A stretch of 47,410 nucleotides of DNA from Caldilineaceae bacterium (GTDB lineage Bacteria > Chloroflexota > Anaerolineae > Caldilineales > Caldilineaceae): NCBI GenBank assembly GCA_020845455.1, contig JADLFO010000015.1, positions 1-47,410 of the forward strand, written 5' to 3'. Position numbers and translations under genes: made by a program. Under the pieces are notes generated by a model. The model worked only from the letters and a program-made list of their open reading frames with translations. It ran no database searches and was not told the DNA's origin. Shown one piece after another: positions 19,501-26,345 of the stretch (positions within the stretch are counted from its first letter, which is position 1; each line of letters opens with the position of its first letter).

Positions 19501-19589
19501 TCAACGTGCTGCCCGCCTATGCCGAGCAGATGTACTTCAACGAGGTTTGGGGGCGCAGCGCCGGTCAGACCTTCAGCGTGACCGAGTAG
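13557..19589 (+). CDS. bacterial alpha-2-macroglobulin with Ig-like N-terminal domains
   Basis: This exported protein of 2010 aa has a signal peptide (residues 1-25) without a lipobox Cys. About four Big_5/SbsA-like Ig domains follow (near 60-155, 160-260, 265-365 and 368-470), each opening with a SPxxGA-type strand. The macroglobulin body includes YFYTDRPIYRPGQTVYWKG (about 708). A Gly-rich bait-like loop lies near 1279, then DLPDNLTTWRLTAKA. The thioester motif is YECTEQ with C1519, followed by an alpha/alpha toroid domain and C-terminal beta domains. Bacterial A2Ms are thought to trap and covalently bind attacking proteases, protecting the cell when peptidoglycan is repaired by the partner PbpC encoded upstream. 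ATG at 13557 has GAGGGA. A long antisense open frame here is a shadow. Confidence 0.92.
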   Translation: MRHPTFLRVALITLLMAALLGLSLGPGQGLVRQISGPGSVEPAVLAQSTTPTPAAEASSLPPTLLSSSPANNALWNGGPVLLTFDQPLDPALAADALSVEPALSGSISIEGNQLTFTPDAAPEPGMRYTLRIVPSPTPAEGMEASTPVEVTLQTAVPLQVTSIQPQDGAAEVDTASQVIVTFNRPVVPLTGIDEQAGLPNPLTMEPAVEGEGRWLNTSVYVFQPAAAFAGSTEYTLTVGGITGLSGETLAEPVTVHFTTAAPIVVDVSPAGGQVPPDAAVRVEFSQPMDPDSTAAAFSLRLSDDLQAPPVAGELGWLNADRTLVFTPTARLDFGSVYMITVAASAQPAGKQGTLRADFTRIFVVVPLPAVDTASPVNGATEVSPDTSVVIRFNAPVSPTLVLNNIQVTPLLTTTQVFSYYSEYMNELQLSWFKEPRTTYTVTIGAEIADVYGNTLGEDYVLTFTTGDYAPFARLEAERFTHFSAFSDTRASVLYRNVNTVDVALYRLPEDELWKLTGSNQWQVWENYQIPNAAANQIWSRTYDADGETNVTIRQVVTLTNEVGDPLAPGIYFLQVQQPEGTPSETGMLNRSQSVVVISKNNLTFKWSQQATSAAWLTDLQTGQPVAEQPLRFFSEGVLAGEARTDAGGIATAQLSVDPEKRWAPAVAMAGEPGDPEFAVVATDWSSGIAVWDFGINGGWTLDPLQSYFYTDRPIYRPGQTVYWKGIVRMLQDEEYVLPPANLPLHILLRDPMGNVILEEDRTLGPNGTLDGQIELATEALTGSYFMEIQMALNPNQPTYSGLGFPVAAYRKPEFEITATPSQPEYQQGETVTIAVDASYFSGGPLSNAPVTWRLISDPYYFAWPDAPQGRYYSFTPFDPDQAEYDPYRGSFNLGLIREGSDQTAADGSFTIELPADLAGAAQSQNWSFDITVQSTTNQFVSARVTVPIHKAAYYVGLSPRTYVTTVEEEATVDLVAVTPDGEGVPNADLQVTAYEFQWNSVYAQGADGVYRWETSVNRTPIYSTTATTGGDGQAVFTWTPTVAGQYQIVAQGEDEHGNTTSSSVFAWVSAADPSAFVAWPRENNDRIELVADKALYEPGDTAHILIPSPFSGPVKALLTVERSGVVSAEVITLAGNSETIDIPISEAHIPNIFVGIVIAKGIDETNPVPAMRVGYVQLNVDTSAKELALDVTSSAQTVEPGASVAYTITVTDLAGDPVPDTEVSVAVVDRAVLALAYAPDSALVDLFYYQRPLGVSTSALLTINQDRISQQLSEGAKGGGGGDGGMGIDLRSEFPDIAFWRADLISDAEGVITFTVDLPDNLTTWRLTAKAVTKDTRVGNATYDVVATKDLQIRPLAPRFFTAGDQAQIGAAVINTRGISLTNGLLTLDIAGATVATGEHSTTFDLAASGQTRQTWPITVDAAAAQVVITLTATAETSGTAGDAESIADAIRLTIPVVRYESPETVATAGIVPPEGALEVIRLPETATETGTLDIGVEPSLAAGLVDGLTYLEQYPYECTEQVVSRFLPNLFTARAVQTLGIENADLAADVDEQVNLGVQRLVTRQNQDGGWGYWPSERSSVFITAYVLWGLSTAKEMGYTVPERTINLAVDYLERSFLAPKDVLYSWQLNEMAFMHFVLAEMGSGDPGRASTLYDVRERLGHYGRAYLAMALAEMSESGAEDERVVTLLNDLAGAAKLSATGAWWQEAEVDFRTLNTDIRTTSIVLDAFTRLDPQHTLLPQVVRWLMVAREGGHWSTTQENAWAIIALTDWLNTTGELQAAYDWTVTLNDAELASGNVTPATATDKVDLQVAVADLLRDEANTLRFSRSSGQGSLSYTARLRYYLDAATVEPRDRGIVVDRRFFLADGDGMTRVDSAQVGDVISVTVTIVAPTDLHQLLVEAPIPAGTEPLDPSLLTTSEQFMEPAMTMETGEAEQPLWWRYWVPTYTNRRDDKVAIFATFLSAGTYEYTFNVQATLPGDFNVLPAYAEQMYFNEVWGRSAGQTFSVTE

Positions 19590-19611
19590 CCGCGCCGGCC
19601 CGCCCATAGAA

Positions 19612-19655
19612 AAAAACCGGCTGCCCCGGATGGATTTCCGGGGCAGCCGGTTTTT
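19612..19655. terminator. bidirectional terminator after the alpha-2-macroglobulin gene
   Basis: A perfect 19-bp stem (19612-19630 with 19637-19655) has a 6-base loop, A5 on one side and T5 on the other. It lies between the alpha-2-macroglobulin gene and the convergent GyrI-like gene and can stop both. Confidence 0.93.
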
Positions 19656-19697
19656 CTTTCAGAAGGCATCTACACGTCCAAGCCGGCCCCCGCCGCG

Positions 19698-20174
19698 CTA
19701 TTCGGCAACGGGCAAATACAGGTCGAGCGTCCAGGACGGGGACGCTCCGCCTTCCTGTTCGATATGCTCTTCAAGCCACTGCTGTCGGCCCATGCGATAG
19801 CGGCTCTCCTCGAACCAGCGGTAGAGCGCCTTCCACGCCGCGGGGATGTCCGTCTCCGGGTCGTCGATCGCCGGAATGCGGCTGACCGCATACAGCCCGC
19901 CCTCAAACTCCTTGATCGCCACGCCGTCTTCAGGCCCCGCTTCAGGGCCGACCGCCATCCAGAACTCATAGCCGTAGTTCGGGCTGCTGGGCGACGGGTT
20001 CGGGTTGTTGAACCCAAAGACACGGTGATGGGCCAGGTCGTCGAGGTAGCCCTTGGGCCGTGCCCATGCCTCCAGCTTGGCCCACGCTGCACCTTCCGGA
20101 TGCTCGCCCAAGGCATAGGCGCTTGCCACGCGCAGCGGCTCCAGCTTAACAATGCGTACATCCAACGTAGCCAT
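19698..20174 (-). CDS. GyrI-like/AraC effector-binding domain protein
   Basis: This 158-aa single-domain protein matches the GyrI-like (AraC_E_bind) small-molecule-binding fold. It has DVRIVKLEPLRVASAYALGEHPE at the start, FGFNNPNPSPSSPNYGYEFWMAV in the centre, and a C-terminal LDLYLPVAE with the usual final beta strand carrying Pro. The conserved Glu in the YEFW segment is typical for ligand binding. Such proteins bind or hydrolyse hydrophobic cations, or act as sensors. ATG at 20174 follows AAAGGA. It is divergent from a WYL regulator across a 224-bp region with a palindromic operator, so it is the likely target of that regulator. Confidence 0.85.
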   Translation of the reverse strand: MATLDVRIVKLEPLRVASAYALGEHPEGAAWAKLEAWARPKGYLDDLAHHRVFGFNNPNPSPSSPNYGYEFWMAVGPEAGPEDGVAIKEFEGGLYAVSRIPAIDDPETDIPAAWKALYRWFEESRYRMGRQQWLEEHIEQEGGASPSWTLDLYLPVAE

Positions 20175-20281
20175 CGTAGTTCATTCCTTTGCACTTGAAC
20201 ATCGGGACTCTTGCACAGAGACCTTTCAGGTCTGCCGCTTCACACCTTCACTCGGCGGCCCCCTCCATTGTCGCGCAGCTT

Positions 20282-20302
20282 CCCTGACATCTGTTGTCAG
20301 GG
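20282..20302. promoter_or_regulatory. palindromic operator CCCTGACA-N5-TGTCAGGG, with overlapping promoter
   Basis: A perfect 8-bp inverted repeat (20282-20289 and 20295-20302) separated by 5 bases lies between the divergent GyrI-like and WYL genes. Its right arm supplies a plus-strand -35, TTGTCA, followed after 16 bases by TAAGAT (about 20316-20321). A regulator bound there would block transcription of the WYL gene. The symmetry fits a dimeric HTH regulator binding its own control region. It could also form an RNA hairpin followed by T5. Confidence 0.65.
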
Positions 20303-20398
20303 TTTTTGGTGTAAGTAAGATCGAGCTAGAATTCCTGAGTAGGCTGCCGATCTCTGAACACGGCGTGATCGCGAACGGAATGGCGAACGGAGGACCCC

Positions 20399-21403
20399 AT
20401 GCGCGCCGACAGGCTGATCGCCCTCCTGATGTTGTTGCAGAGCCGGGGCAAGATGACGGCCCAAGCCTTAGCCGAAGAGTTGGAAGTCTCCGAACGCACC
20501 GTCTACCGCGACGTGGATGCGCTCTCGTCCGCCGGCATCCCGATCTACGGCGACCCAGGCCCCGACGGCGGCTATGCGCTGCTGGACAGCTACCGCACGA
20601 CGCTCACCGGCCTCTCCGAAAATGAGGTGCGTGCGCTCTTCATGCTGAGCGTCCCGCCGCCTCTGGTCGACCTCGGCGTCAGCGACGAACTGAAAGCCGC
20701 GCTGCGCAAGGTGGCAGCCGCGTTGCCCGCTACCTTCAGCGCAGGCGAAGCACAGATCCGCCGCCGCTTCTATCTCGACCCCGTCTGGTGGGACCAGTCC
20801 GAAACCCCCGTGCCCCATCTCAGGACGCTGCACCGCGCCGTCACAGCCGACCAGCGTCTGGTCATCACCTATCGCACTTGGGCCGGCCCGGCCCTGACGC
20901 GCCGCGTGGATCCGCTTGCCCTGGTCGCCAAAGCCGGGGCCTGGTATCTAGTCTATGCCCACAGCGGCCCTGCACGCGTCCAACAAGCAAGCAATTTGCT
21001 GGACGTTGAACTGCTGGACGAGCACTTTGCGCGGCCTGCCGATTTCGACCTGGTGCGCTTTTGGCAGGCGTGGTGCGCCGGACGCGAGGAACGCCTCTAT
21101 CGCGTCACCCTGCGCGTCGCTCCCCATTTCATATCGGCGCTGCCCCACTTCATCGGCGACCGCGCCTGCATCGCCTCACCCCAAGCCGGCCCGACGGACG
21201 CAGCCGGACGCATCACGCTTGACGTTGCCTTTCGTTCTCTGGAAGAAGCGCGTGAGCGCCTCCTGGCCTGTGGCAGCGGCGTTGAAGTCCTTGCGCCGCT
21301 CGCCCTGCGCTGCACCCTGCTGGACCACGCCGAGCAGATCGTCAAGCTCTACGGCCAAGCGGACGTCGAACGCGCCCTCGCGCCGAATAGGTTCTTGCCC
21401 TAG
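20399..21403 (+). CDS. HTH/WYL-domain transcriptional regulator (YafY type)
   Basis: This 334-aa regulator has an N-terminal winged HTH (residues 1-60) with MRADRLIALLMLLQSRG and the recognition segment LEVSERTVYRDVDALSSAGIPI, then GPDGGYAL. The WYL sensing domain (about 140-220) has WAGPALTRRVDPLALVAKAGAWYLVYAHS, where WYLV is the name motif. The WCX C-terminal extension follows. These proteins bind a palindrome as dimers and sense nucleic acid or small ligands. ATG at 20399 has a good GGAGG. The palindrome at 20282-20302 is the likely site of self-control and of control of the divergent GyrI-like gene. Confidence 0.92.
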   Translation: MRADRLIALLMLLQSRGKMTAQALAEELEVSERTVYRDVDALSSAGIPIYGDPGPDGGYALLDSYRTTLTGLSENEVRALFMLSVPPPLVDLGVSDELKAALRKVAAALPATFSAGEAQIRRRFYLDPVWWDQSETPVPHLRTLHRAVTADQRLVITYRTWAGPALTRRVDPLALVAKAGAWYLVYAHSGPARVQQASNLLDVELLDEHFARPADFDLVRFWQAWCAGREERLYRVTLRVAPHFISALPHFIGDRACIASPQAGPTDAAGRITLDVAFRSLEEARERLLACGSGVEVLAPLALRCTLLDHAEQIVKLYGQADVERALAPNRFLP

Positions 21404-21434
21404 GCCGCGGCTCACCGGGCGTCCAAAACCGGCG

Positions 21435-21463
21435 TTGACAACATTTTCCAATCGTATTACTAT
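21435..21463 (+). promoter_or_regulatory. promoter of the enolase-superfamily gene
   Basis: TTGACA (21435-21440), 17-base spacer, TACTAT (21458-21463), about 30 bases after the WYL stop. The leader to the GTG at 21641 would be about 170 bases and shows no gene or known riboswitch that I recognise. Confidence 0.55.
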
Positions 21464-21640
21464 GAGAATACTGGCCAAGCTGGTAACCAAACACCGTCCA
21501 CGTTTGCCGCCATCTTCCTACTGCGTAGGTTGGTGGACCAGCCGGTCGTCTTTGCTTACCCAATATCCATTTCCACAGCACCTCTTGCGTTCCTATACAC
21601 CGCATGGCATTCGCTACCAACGCGCCTAAAGGACCGTCTA

Positions 21641-22690
21641 GTGAAGATCACCAGCGTCACTATCCATCCAGTTCTGGTCCCCATGCGCCCCGGCACGGTC
21701 AACAGCCCGCGCTGGGGCAACCCCGAGTTCGACGAAGTCCCCAAGTTCATCGTTCAACTTCAGACCGACACCGGTCTGACCGGCATCGGCGAAACCTATC
21801 GCGGGGTCACGCGTGCCGAAGTAGAAGCCGCCGCCGCCGCGCTGCACGGGACAGACCCGCTGCGGTTGCCCCTGCACCATCTACCCATTCCCGCCAACGC
21901 GGCCTATGATGCCTTCGAGATCGCCATCTTTGACCTGGTCGGCAAAGCGGTCGGCTGGCCGGTGCATCAGTTGCTGGGCGGCGCATACCGTGACCGTGTC
22001 GAGGTCGACTATTGGTGCGGGCGCAAGACGCCCGAAGACATCGCCCAAACGGCCCAAGAGGGCTGGGCCAAGGGCTTCAAGGGTCTCAAAATGAAGTGCG
22101 CGCTCGAAGACCCAATGGTCGAGCGCGTGCAGGCCATCGCCGCCGTCGCGCCCGAAATGAAGATCACCATCGACCCCAACCTGCGTTTCTATCGTCCCGG
22201 CGCGGCGTTGGAACTGGCGCATCAACTGGACGGCTACAACGTCGCGGTCTTCGAAGACCCTACCCCTCACGACGACCTGGCCTGGTACGTCTTCATGCGC
22301 CGCGAACTCAAATTTCCGCTGGCGCTCCATCTGGGCAGCCCACAAGATATCATCGCCGCCATCCGCGCCGACTGCGTCGACTGCTTCAACCTGGGCGGCA
22401 GCATGGTTCGATTTGTCAGCATGGCTGCCATGGCTCACGCCGCGGGCAAACCGGTCTGGCATGGCTCCGGCGTAGACCTGGGCATCCTCGATATGGCCTA
22501 TGTGCATGCCTGCGCCGCGGCCCAGGGCTGCACCCTGGCCAGCGACATCATCGGCAACTTCCTGCGCGAAGACGACCTGATCGTCGACCCGATCCAGTAT
22601 AAAGATGGCTGCGCCCTCGTTCCCCAGAAGCCGGGCCTGGGCGTGGAGTTGGACGAAGCCGCTCTGACCCACTACACCGTGAAGGGCTAA
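21641..22690 (+). CDS. mandelate racemase/muconate lactonizing enzyme family protein (enolase superfamily)
   Basis: This 349-aa protein has an N-terminal capping domain and a TIM barrel. K150-M-K152 is the K-x-K base. D178 (TIDPN) and E205 (FEDPTP) are metal ligands, and H274 (PVWHGSG) stands where the C-terminal acid/base His is expected. The usual third carboxylate ligand after E205 is not obvious; LALHLGS carries H230 in that area, which is odd. Members racemise or dehydrate sugar acids and hydroxy acids. GTG at 21641 with AAAGGA is chosen because the upstream in-frame extension lacks family sequence. The ABC importer follows at once, so this enzyme probably processes what the importer brings in. 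Confidence 0.87.
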   Translation: MKITSVTIHPVLVPMRPGTVNSPRWGNPEFDEVPKFIVQLQTDTGLTGIGETYRGVTRAEVEAAAAALHGTDPLRLPLHHLPIPANAAYDAFEIAIFDLVGKAVGWPVHQLLGGAYRDRVEVDYWCGRKTPEDIAQTAQEGWAKGFKGLKMKCALEDPMVERVQAIAAVAPEMKITIDPNLRFYRPGAALELAHQLDGYNVAVFEDPTPHDDLAWYVFMRRELKFPLALHLGSPQDIIAAIRADCVDCFNLGGSMVRFVSMAAMAHAAGKPVWHGSGVDLGILDMAYVHACAAAQGCTLASDIIGNFLREDDLIVDPIQYKDGCALVPQKPGLGVELDEAALTHYTVKG

Positions 22691-22766
22691 ACCTGGCTAG
22701 CGCGCAAACCGCGCCTCGGCGAAGCGTTTTACCGATGCGCCTCAATCTATCGTTGCTTCGTTGCGT

Positions 22767-22795
22767 TTGATTCAGTCTATACCAACATCTATACC
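22767..22795 (+). promoter_or_regulatory. possible promoter of the ABC importer operon
   Basis: TTGATT (22767-22772), 17-base spacer, TATACC (22790-22795). The -10 lies inside three copies of CTATACCA (22777-22784, 22789-22796, 22797-22804), which may be a repeated operator. Transcription would start a few bases before the Shine-Dalgarno. Confidence 0.4.
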
Positions 22796-22817
22796 ACTAT
22801 ACCATAGGAGAGATCAC

Positions 22818-24158
22818 ATGTTGCCGCACACCCTTTCGCGACGTCAGTTTCTGAAAGCCTCAGCCATGACCGTCGCCGGCGCTGCACTGGCCGCATGCGT
22901 ACCGGCGGCTGCCCCTTCGGGCGGCGCAGCGCCGGCGAGCGACACCGGCGGAAAGAAGCAAGTCCGTGTCATGCTCTCGTCATGGGCGGTGGCCGAAGTG
23001 CCGTTCGACCAGATGGCCCAGGCCTTCAACGGCAAGCGCGACGACGTGGAGGTCATCATCGACTCGACCGATGACACCACCAAGCTGGTGGCCCAAGTGG
23101 CATCCGGCAAGGTAGACTGGAGCGGCTTTGGCATCATTACGCCATTCCTCGACATGGTCTCCAACGTCTCTTCCGGTCTGATCCAGCCCATGGATGACAT
23201 GCTCAGCGTCTCGCAGGAGGAAGGCGCAACGACGCTCAAAGAGGACATGATCAGCACCGTGCTCGAGGACGCCAGCTACGAAGACAAGCTGTATATGATC
23301 CCCTACAGCTTTGAGAACATCACCTTCAACTGGCGCAACGACTACTTCTCTGAGGCCGGCATCCAAGGTCGCCCGGAGACCTGGGACGCCTGGCATGAGG
23401 CCGCCACCACGGTAAAAGAATGGGGCGCAGACCAGGAGATCATCCCGACCTCGTTTGCCGGTGCGCTTTGGACAGACGTCGGCGCGATGGTCACCTCGGC
23501 CATGGCCAAGCCCTACACAGACGAAGGGCTGGTCGACTGGATGGCCCCGGAGACGATCGGCGCGCTTGACCTCTATCGCAAGATGGTTTTGGAAGAGCTG
23601 ACCCCGCCCCACGGCTTTGACGGCTGGCTTGAGTCCTTCCAGCGCGGCAAGGTGGCCTCGGTCCAAGCGCAAAGCTCGCGCGGCGTCTGGGGCCAGAACT
23701 TGCACGGCGCAGACAAATGGACCACATCGCCGATCCCGACCTTCGAAGCCGGCGGCGGTTCCGGCACGGTCTATTGGGGCAACGGCCTCGGCGTTGTCAA
23801 CAAAGCGCCCCATCCCCAAGAAGTGGTCGACTTCTATGTCTTTGCCTTTGGACCCGCCAATACCGACTTCCAGAAGGCCGTCATCCAATCGGGCAAGACC
23901 CCCGTCTTCAATTCGTCCTACGACGAGATCATTAACGTCGAATCGGACTTCGAGCAGTACAAATGGATGATCGGGATGCGCGACGACGTGGCGCGCTCGC
24001 TGCCGGTACCGCGCAACACCTTCTATCTGATCCAACATACTGCCTACACCAAGAACATCGTCGAATTCATCGACGACCCCAGCATCACACCAGAACAGAT
24101 CGCGCAGCGGATCCTCGACGATTCCAAGGCCGAGATCGAGAAGCAGCAGGTACAATAG
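22818..24158 (+). CDS. ABC sugar-type importer, substrate-binding lipoprotein (Tat signal)
   Basis: This 446-aa extracytoplasmic binding protein of the sugar-type (family 1) class has a twin-arginine signal, S-R8-R9-Q-F-L-K, and a lipobox LAAC with C27, followed by a Pro/Ala/Gly linker. It should be folded in the cytoplasm, exported by Tat and anchored as a lipoprotein. The mature part has the SBP pattern, with a run that reads like a hinge near YMIPYSFENITFNWRNDYF and a WTTSPIPTFEAGGGSGTVYWG segment. ATG at 22818 follows AGGAG. Two permease genes follow after a 138-base gap that holds a hairpin. Sugar identity cannot be predicted. Confidence 0.9.
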   Translation: MLPHTLSRRQFLKASAMTVAGAALAACVPAAAPSGGAAPASDTGGKKQVRVMLSSWAVAEVPFDQMAQAFNGKRDDVEVIIDSTDDTTKLVAQVASGKVDWSGFGIITPFLDMVSNVSSGLIQPMDDMLSVSQEEGATTLKEDMISTVLEDASYEDKLYMIPYSFENITFNWRNDYFSEAGIQGRPETWDAWHEAATTVKEWGADQEIIPTSFAGALWTDVGAMVTSAMAKPYTDEGLVDWMAPETIGALDLYRKMVLEELTPPHGFDGWLESFQRGKVASVQAQSSRGVWGQNLHGADKWTTSPIPTFEAGGGSGTVYWGNGLGVVNKAPHPQEVVDFYVFAFGPANTDFQKAVIQSGKTPVFNSSYDEIINVESDFEQYKWMIGMRDDVARSLPVPRNTFYLIQHTAYTKNIVEFIDDPSITPEQIAQRILDDSKAEIEKQQVQ

Positions 24159-24176
24159 CGTTTGAACGACAGGGCC

Positions 24177-24212
24177 GGGTGACGACAGCCGATGGAGTGG
24201 CTGCCGTCACCC
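24177..24212 (+). terminator. intra-operon hairpin after the binding-protein gene
   Basis: GGGTGACGACAGCC (24177-24190) pairs with GGCTGCCGTCACCC (24199-24212) with one mismatch and an 8-base loop. No T run follows, so it is not a full terminator. It sits where importer operons often protect or partly terminate the mRNA after the binding-protein gene, giving more of it than of the permeases. Confidence 0.6.
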
Positions 24213-24296
24213 GCCGCAGCACGCAGACGCGCCTTGGCGTATAGAGCCCCTTTGGATGTAGATCACTTTTGGACGAGGCATGATGAGGTATGCAGC

Positions 24297-25289
24297 ATGA
24301 CGAGTATCCCTGATGTCGAACGAGCGCCCGCGCAGAAGCCGGACCGCTCAACTTCGGCGGAGTTCTGGTATCAAGTGCGCACGCTGCGCTCGCAAAAATG
24401 GGGGAACCTGTGGGGCTATGTCTTTGTCGCGCCGACCCTGATCCTCTATTTCTTGTTCCAAGCCTGGCCGATCTTGCGCGGCTTCTACATGGCGTTCTCT
24501 GACTACCGTTGGATCGTCCCTTCCACCCATGGTTGGTCCAGTTTCAACGGCTTTAGCAACTTCGTAGAGATGGCGCAGGATGAGACCTTTTGGAAAAGCC
24601 TAGGCATCGCCTTCAGGTTCACGATCTTCTATATCCCGGCGACCATCGCCTTGGCGCTCTTCGTCGCCGTCATGATCTCCAAGGTGCGCAACCCGACACT
24701 GGCCGGGGCCTACCGGGTGATCAGCTATCTCCCCGTGATCCTGCCGATCTCAGTCTCGATGGTCGTCTGGCGCAGCATCTATCACAACGAGTTCGGCTAT
24801 CTAAACCACTTCCTTGAGACCATAGTGGGGGTAGAGAAGCCGCCCAACTGGTTGGGGTCGGCCCAGTGGGCGCTCTGGGCGGTGCTGATCGCCACGATCT
24901 GGGCCAGCTTCGGGCATCAGGCCCTGCTCTTTTTGATCGGCATCTACAACATCAACAACGAACAATACGAGGCCGCCGCTATCGACGGCGCGGGCGGCTG
25001 GGCGCAGTTTCTCTATATTACCCTGCCCGGGCTGCGCCCTATCTTTGTGATCGTGCTGGTGCTGTCGGCGGGCGTCTTGGGCACCACGGTCGAGATGATG
25101 GTGCTCTTCGACACATCCGGCGGCCCAGCCGAATCTGTCCTGACCACCGGGTTATATATCTATCGCACAGCCTTTGAAGTGGGCGATATGCGCATGGGCT
25201 ATGCGGCGGCGATGTCGCTGGTCTTGGGTGTGATCAGCATGTTGCTGTCGGGCATCATCTTCAAACTGCTGCGCAGCGACAGAGCGTAG
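24297..25289 (+). CDS. ABC sugar-type importer, permease 1
   Basis: This 330-aa integral membrane protein has about six TM segments (first at WGYVFVAPTLILYFLFQAWPIL). The EAA loop EAAAIDGAGGWAQFLYITLPGLRP contacts the ATPase. This is the MalF/UgpA-like permease of a sugar ABC importer. The cytoplasmic N-terminal tail is about 40 residues long. ATG at 24297 has GAGG about 7 bases upstream. It pairs with the next gene as a heterodimer. Confidence 0.92.
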   Translation: MTSIPDVERAPAQKPDRSTSAEFWYQVRTLRSQKWGNLWGYVFVAPTLILYFLFQAWPILRGFYMAFSDYRWIVPSTHGWSSFNGFSNFVEMAQDETFWKSLGIAFRFTIFYIPATIALALFVAVMISKVRNPTLAGAYRVISYLPVILPISVSMVVWRSIYHNEFGYLNHFLETIVGVEKPPNWLGSAQWALWAVLIATIWASFGHQALLFLIGIYNINNEQYEAAAIDGAGGWAQFLYITLPGLRPIFVIVLVLSAGVLGTTVEMMVLFDTSGGPAESVLTTGLYIYRTAFEVGDMRMGYAAAMSLVLGVISMLLSGIIFKLLRSDRA

Positions 25290-25323
25290 TACGTCATCAT
25301 GCAGAAGTAAGCGGGAGTAAGCG

Positions 25324-26196
25324 ATGGTGAGACAATATCGAAAATACCTTCAGTCGCGCACGGTGTTGGCCAACTTCTCGTTGATCATCATCGTGATCAT
25401 TTGTCTTCTGCCCTTTGTCTGGACAGTCTCATCCTCGCTCAAGGGCCGCGATGAGTTGTTCCAGACCCTGCCCTCGCTTTTCCCCAGGCAGCCGACACTG
25501 GGCAACTACTATTGGATCTTCACACGGCGCGACATGAGCATGATCCCGCTCAATATGCTTAACAGCTTCAAGGTCACGCTCGGCTCGGTGGTGATCCAAA
25601 CGGCGCTCGCCACCATGGCCGGGTATGCCTTTGCCCGCTTGGAGTTCAAAGGCCGCGACCTGATGTTCTACAGTCTGATCATGCTGCTCTTCATCCCGCG
25701 CGCCGGCGGCCTGATGGCGATCTACGAACTAATGGATTTTCTGGGCCTGCGCAACAGCCACCTCGGCCTGATGCTGCTCTTCCCCAGCGCCATCAGCACC
25801 GCGGTCTTTATCATGCGCCAGACCTTTCTCAGCGTGCCGCGTGAACTGGAGGAGTCGGCCATCCTCGACGGGGCGAATACCTGGCAGGTCTTTCTCAACG
25901 TGGGCGTGCCCCTGGCCAAAGGCGGCATGGTCGTTGTGGCGCTCTTTGAATTTCTCTATGTCTGGGGCGAATATCTGATCACACGCACGCTGATCGACTT
26001 CCCCGAACTGCAAACGCTCTCCGTGGCCGTCTCCAAGATCAGCGGCTGGGCCGCGCTCTTTACCTCCAGCGCCTTTTCAACCTACGGCGCCGAGGCCGCC
26101 GCGCACGTGGTAGCTATGGTCCCCGTGATCCTGGTCTTCATCCTGATGCAGAAGTGGTTTATCCGCGGCTTGACCGAAGGCATCTTGAAAATGTAA
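25324..26196 (+). CDS. ABC sugar-type importer, permease 2
   Basis: This 290-aa MalG-like permease has TM1 at FSLIIIVIICLLPFVWTVSSSL, about six TM segments in all, and the EAA loop EESAILDGANTWQVFLNVGVPLAKG. It ends with the usual MQKWFIRGLTEGILKM. ATG at 25324 follows GGGAG. It completes the importer together with the binding protein and permease 1. No ATP-binding subunit gene is near, so a shared MsmK/UgpC-like ATPase encoded elsewhere is likely. Confidence 0.93.
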   Translation: MVRQYRKYLQSRTVLANFSLIIIVIICLLPFVWTVSSSLKGRDELFQTLPSLFPRQPTLGNYYWIFTRRDMSMIPLNMLNSFKVTLGSVVIQTALATMAGYAFARLEFKGRDLMFYSLIMLLFIPRAGGLMAIYELMDFLGLRNSHLGLMLLFPSAISTAVFIMRQTFLSVPRELEESAILDGANTWQVFLNVGVPLAKGGMVVVALFEFLYVWGEYLITRTLIDFPELQTLSVAVSKISGWAALFTSSAFSTYGAEAAAHVVAMVPVILVFILMQKWFIRGLTEGILKM

Positions 26197-26258
26197 GGTC
26201 GATGATGCATGTTTGATGAATCGCCCTGCGCACACCGCACAGGCGCATTCCCAAACGG

Positions 26259-26300
26259 AATACGCCCGGAGCATCCAGTGTTTGATGCTCCGGGCGTATT
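26259..26300. terminator. terminator after the ABC importer operon
   Basis: A perfect 17-bp stem (26259-26275 with 26284-26300) with an 8-base loop lies 60 bases after the permease stop. The T tract is short. It also lies downstream of the convergent 85-aa gene and may serve both. Confidence 0.75.
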
Positions 26301-26345
26301 GATTTCATGACAGGCAGGATATGCGCCGTACTGGCGCATCCTCAA

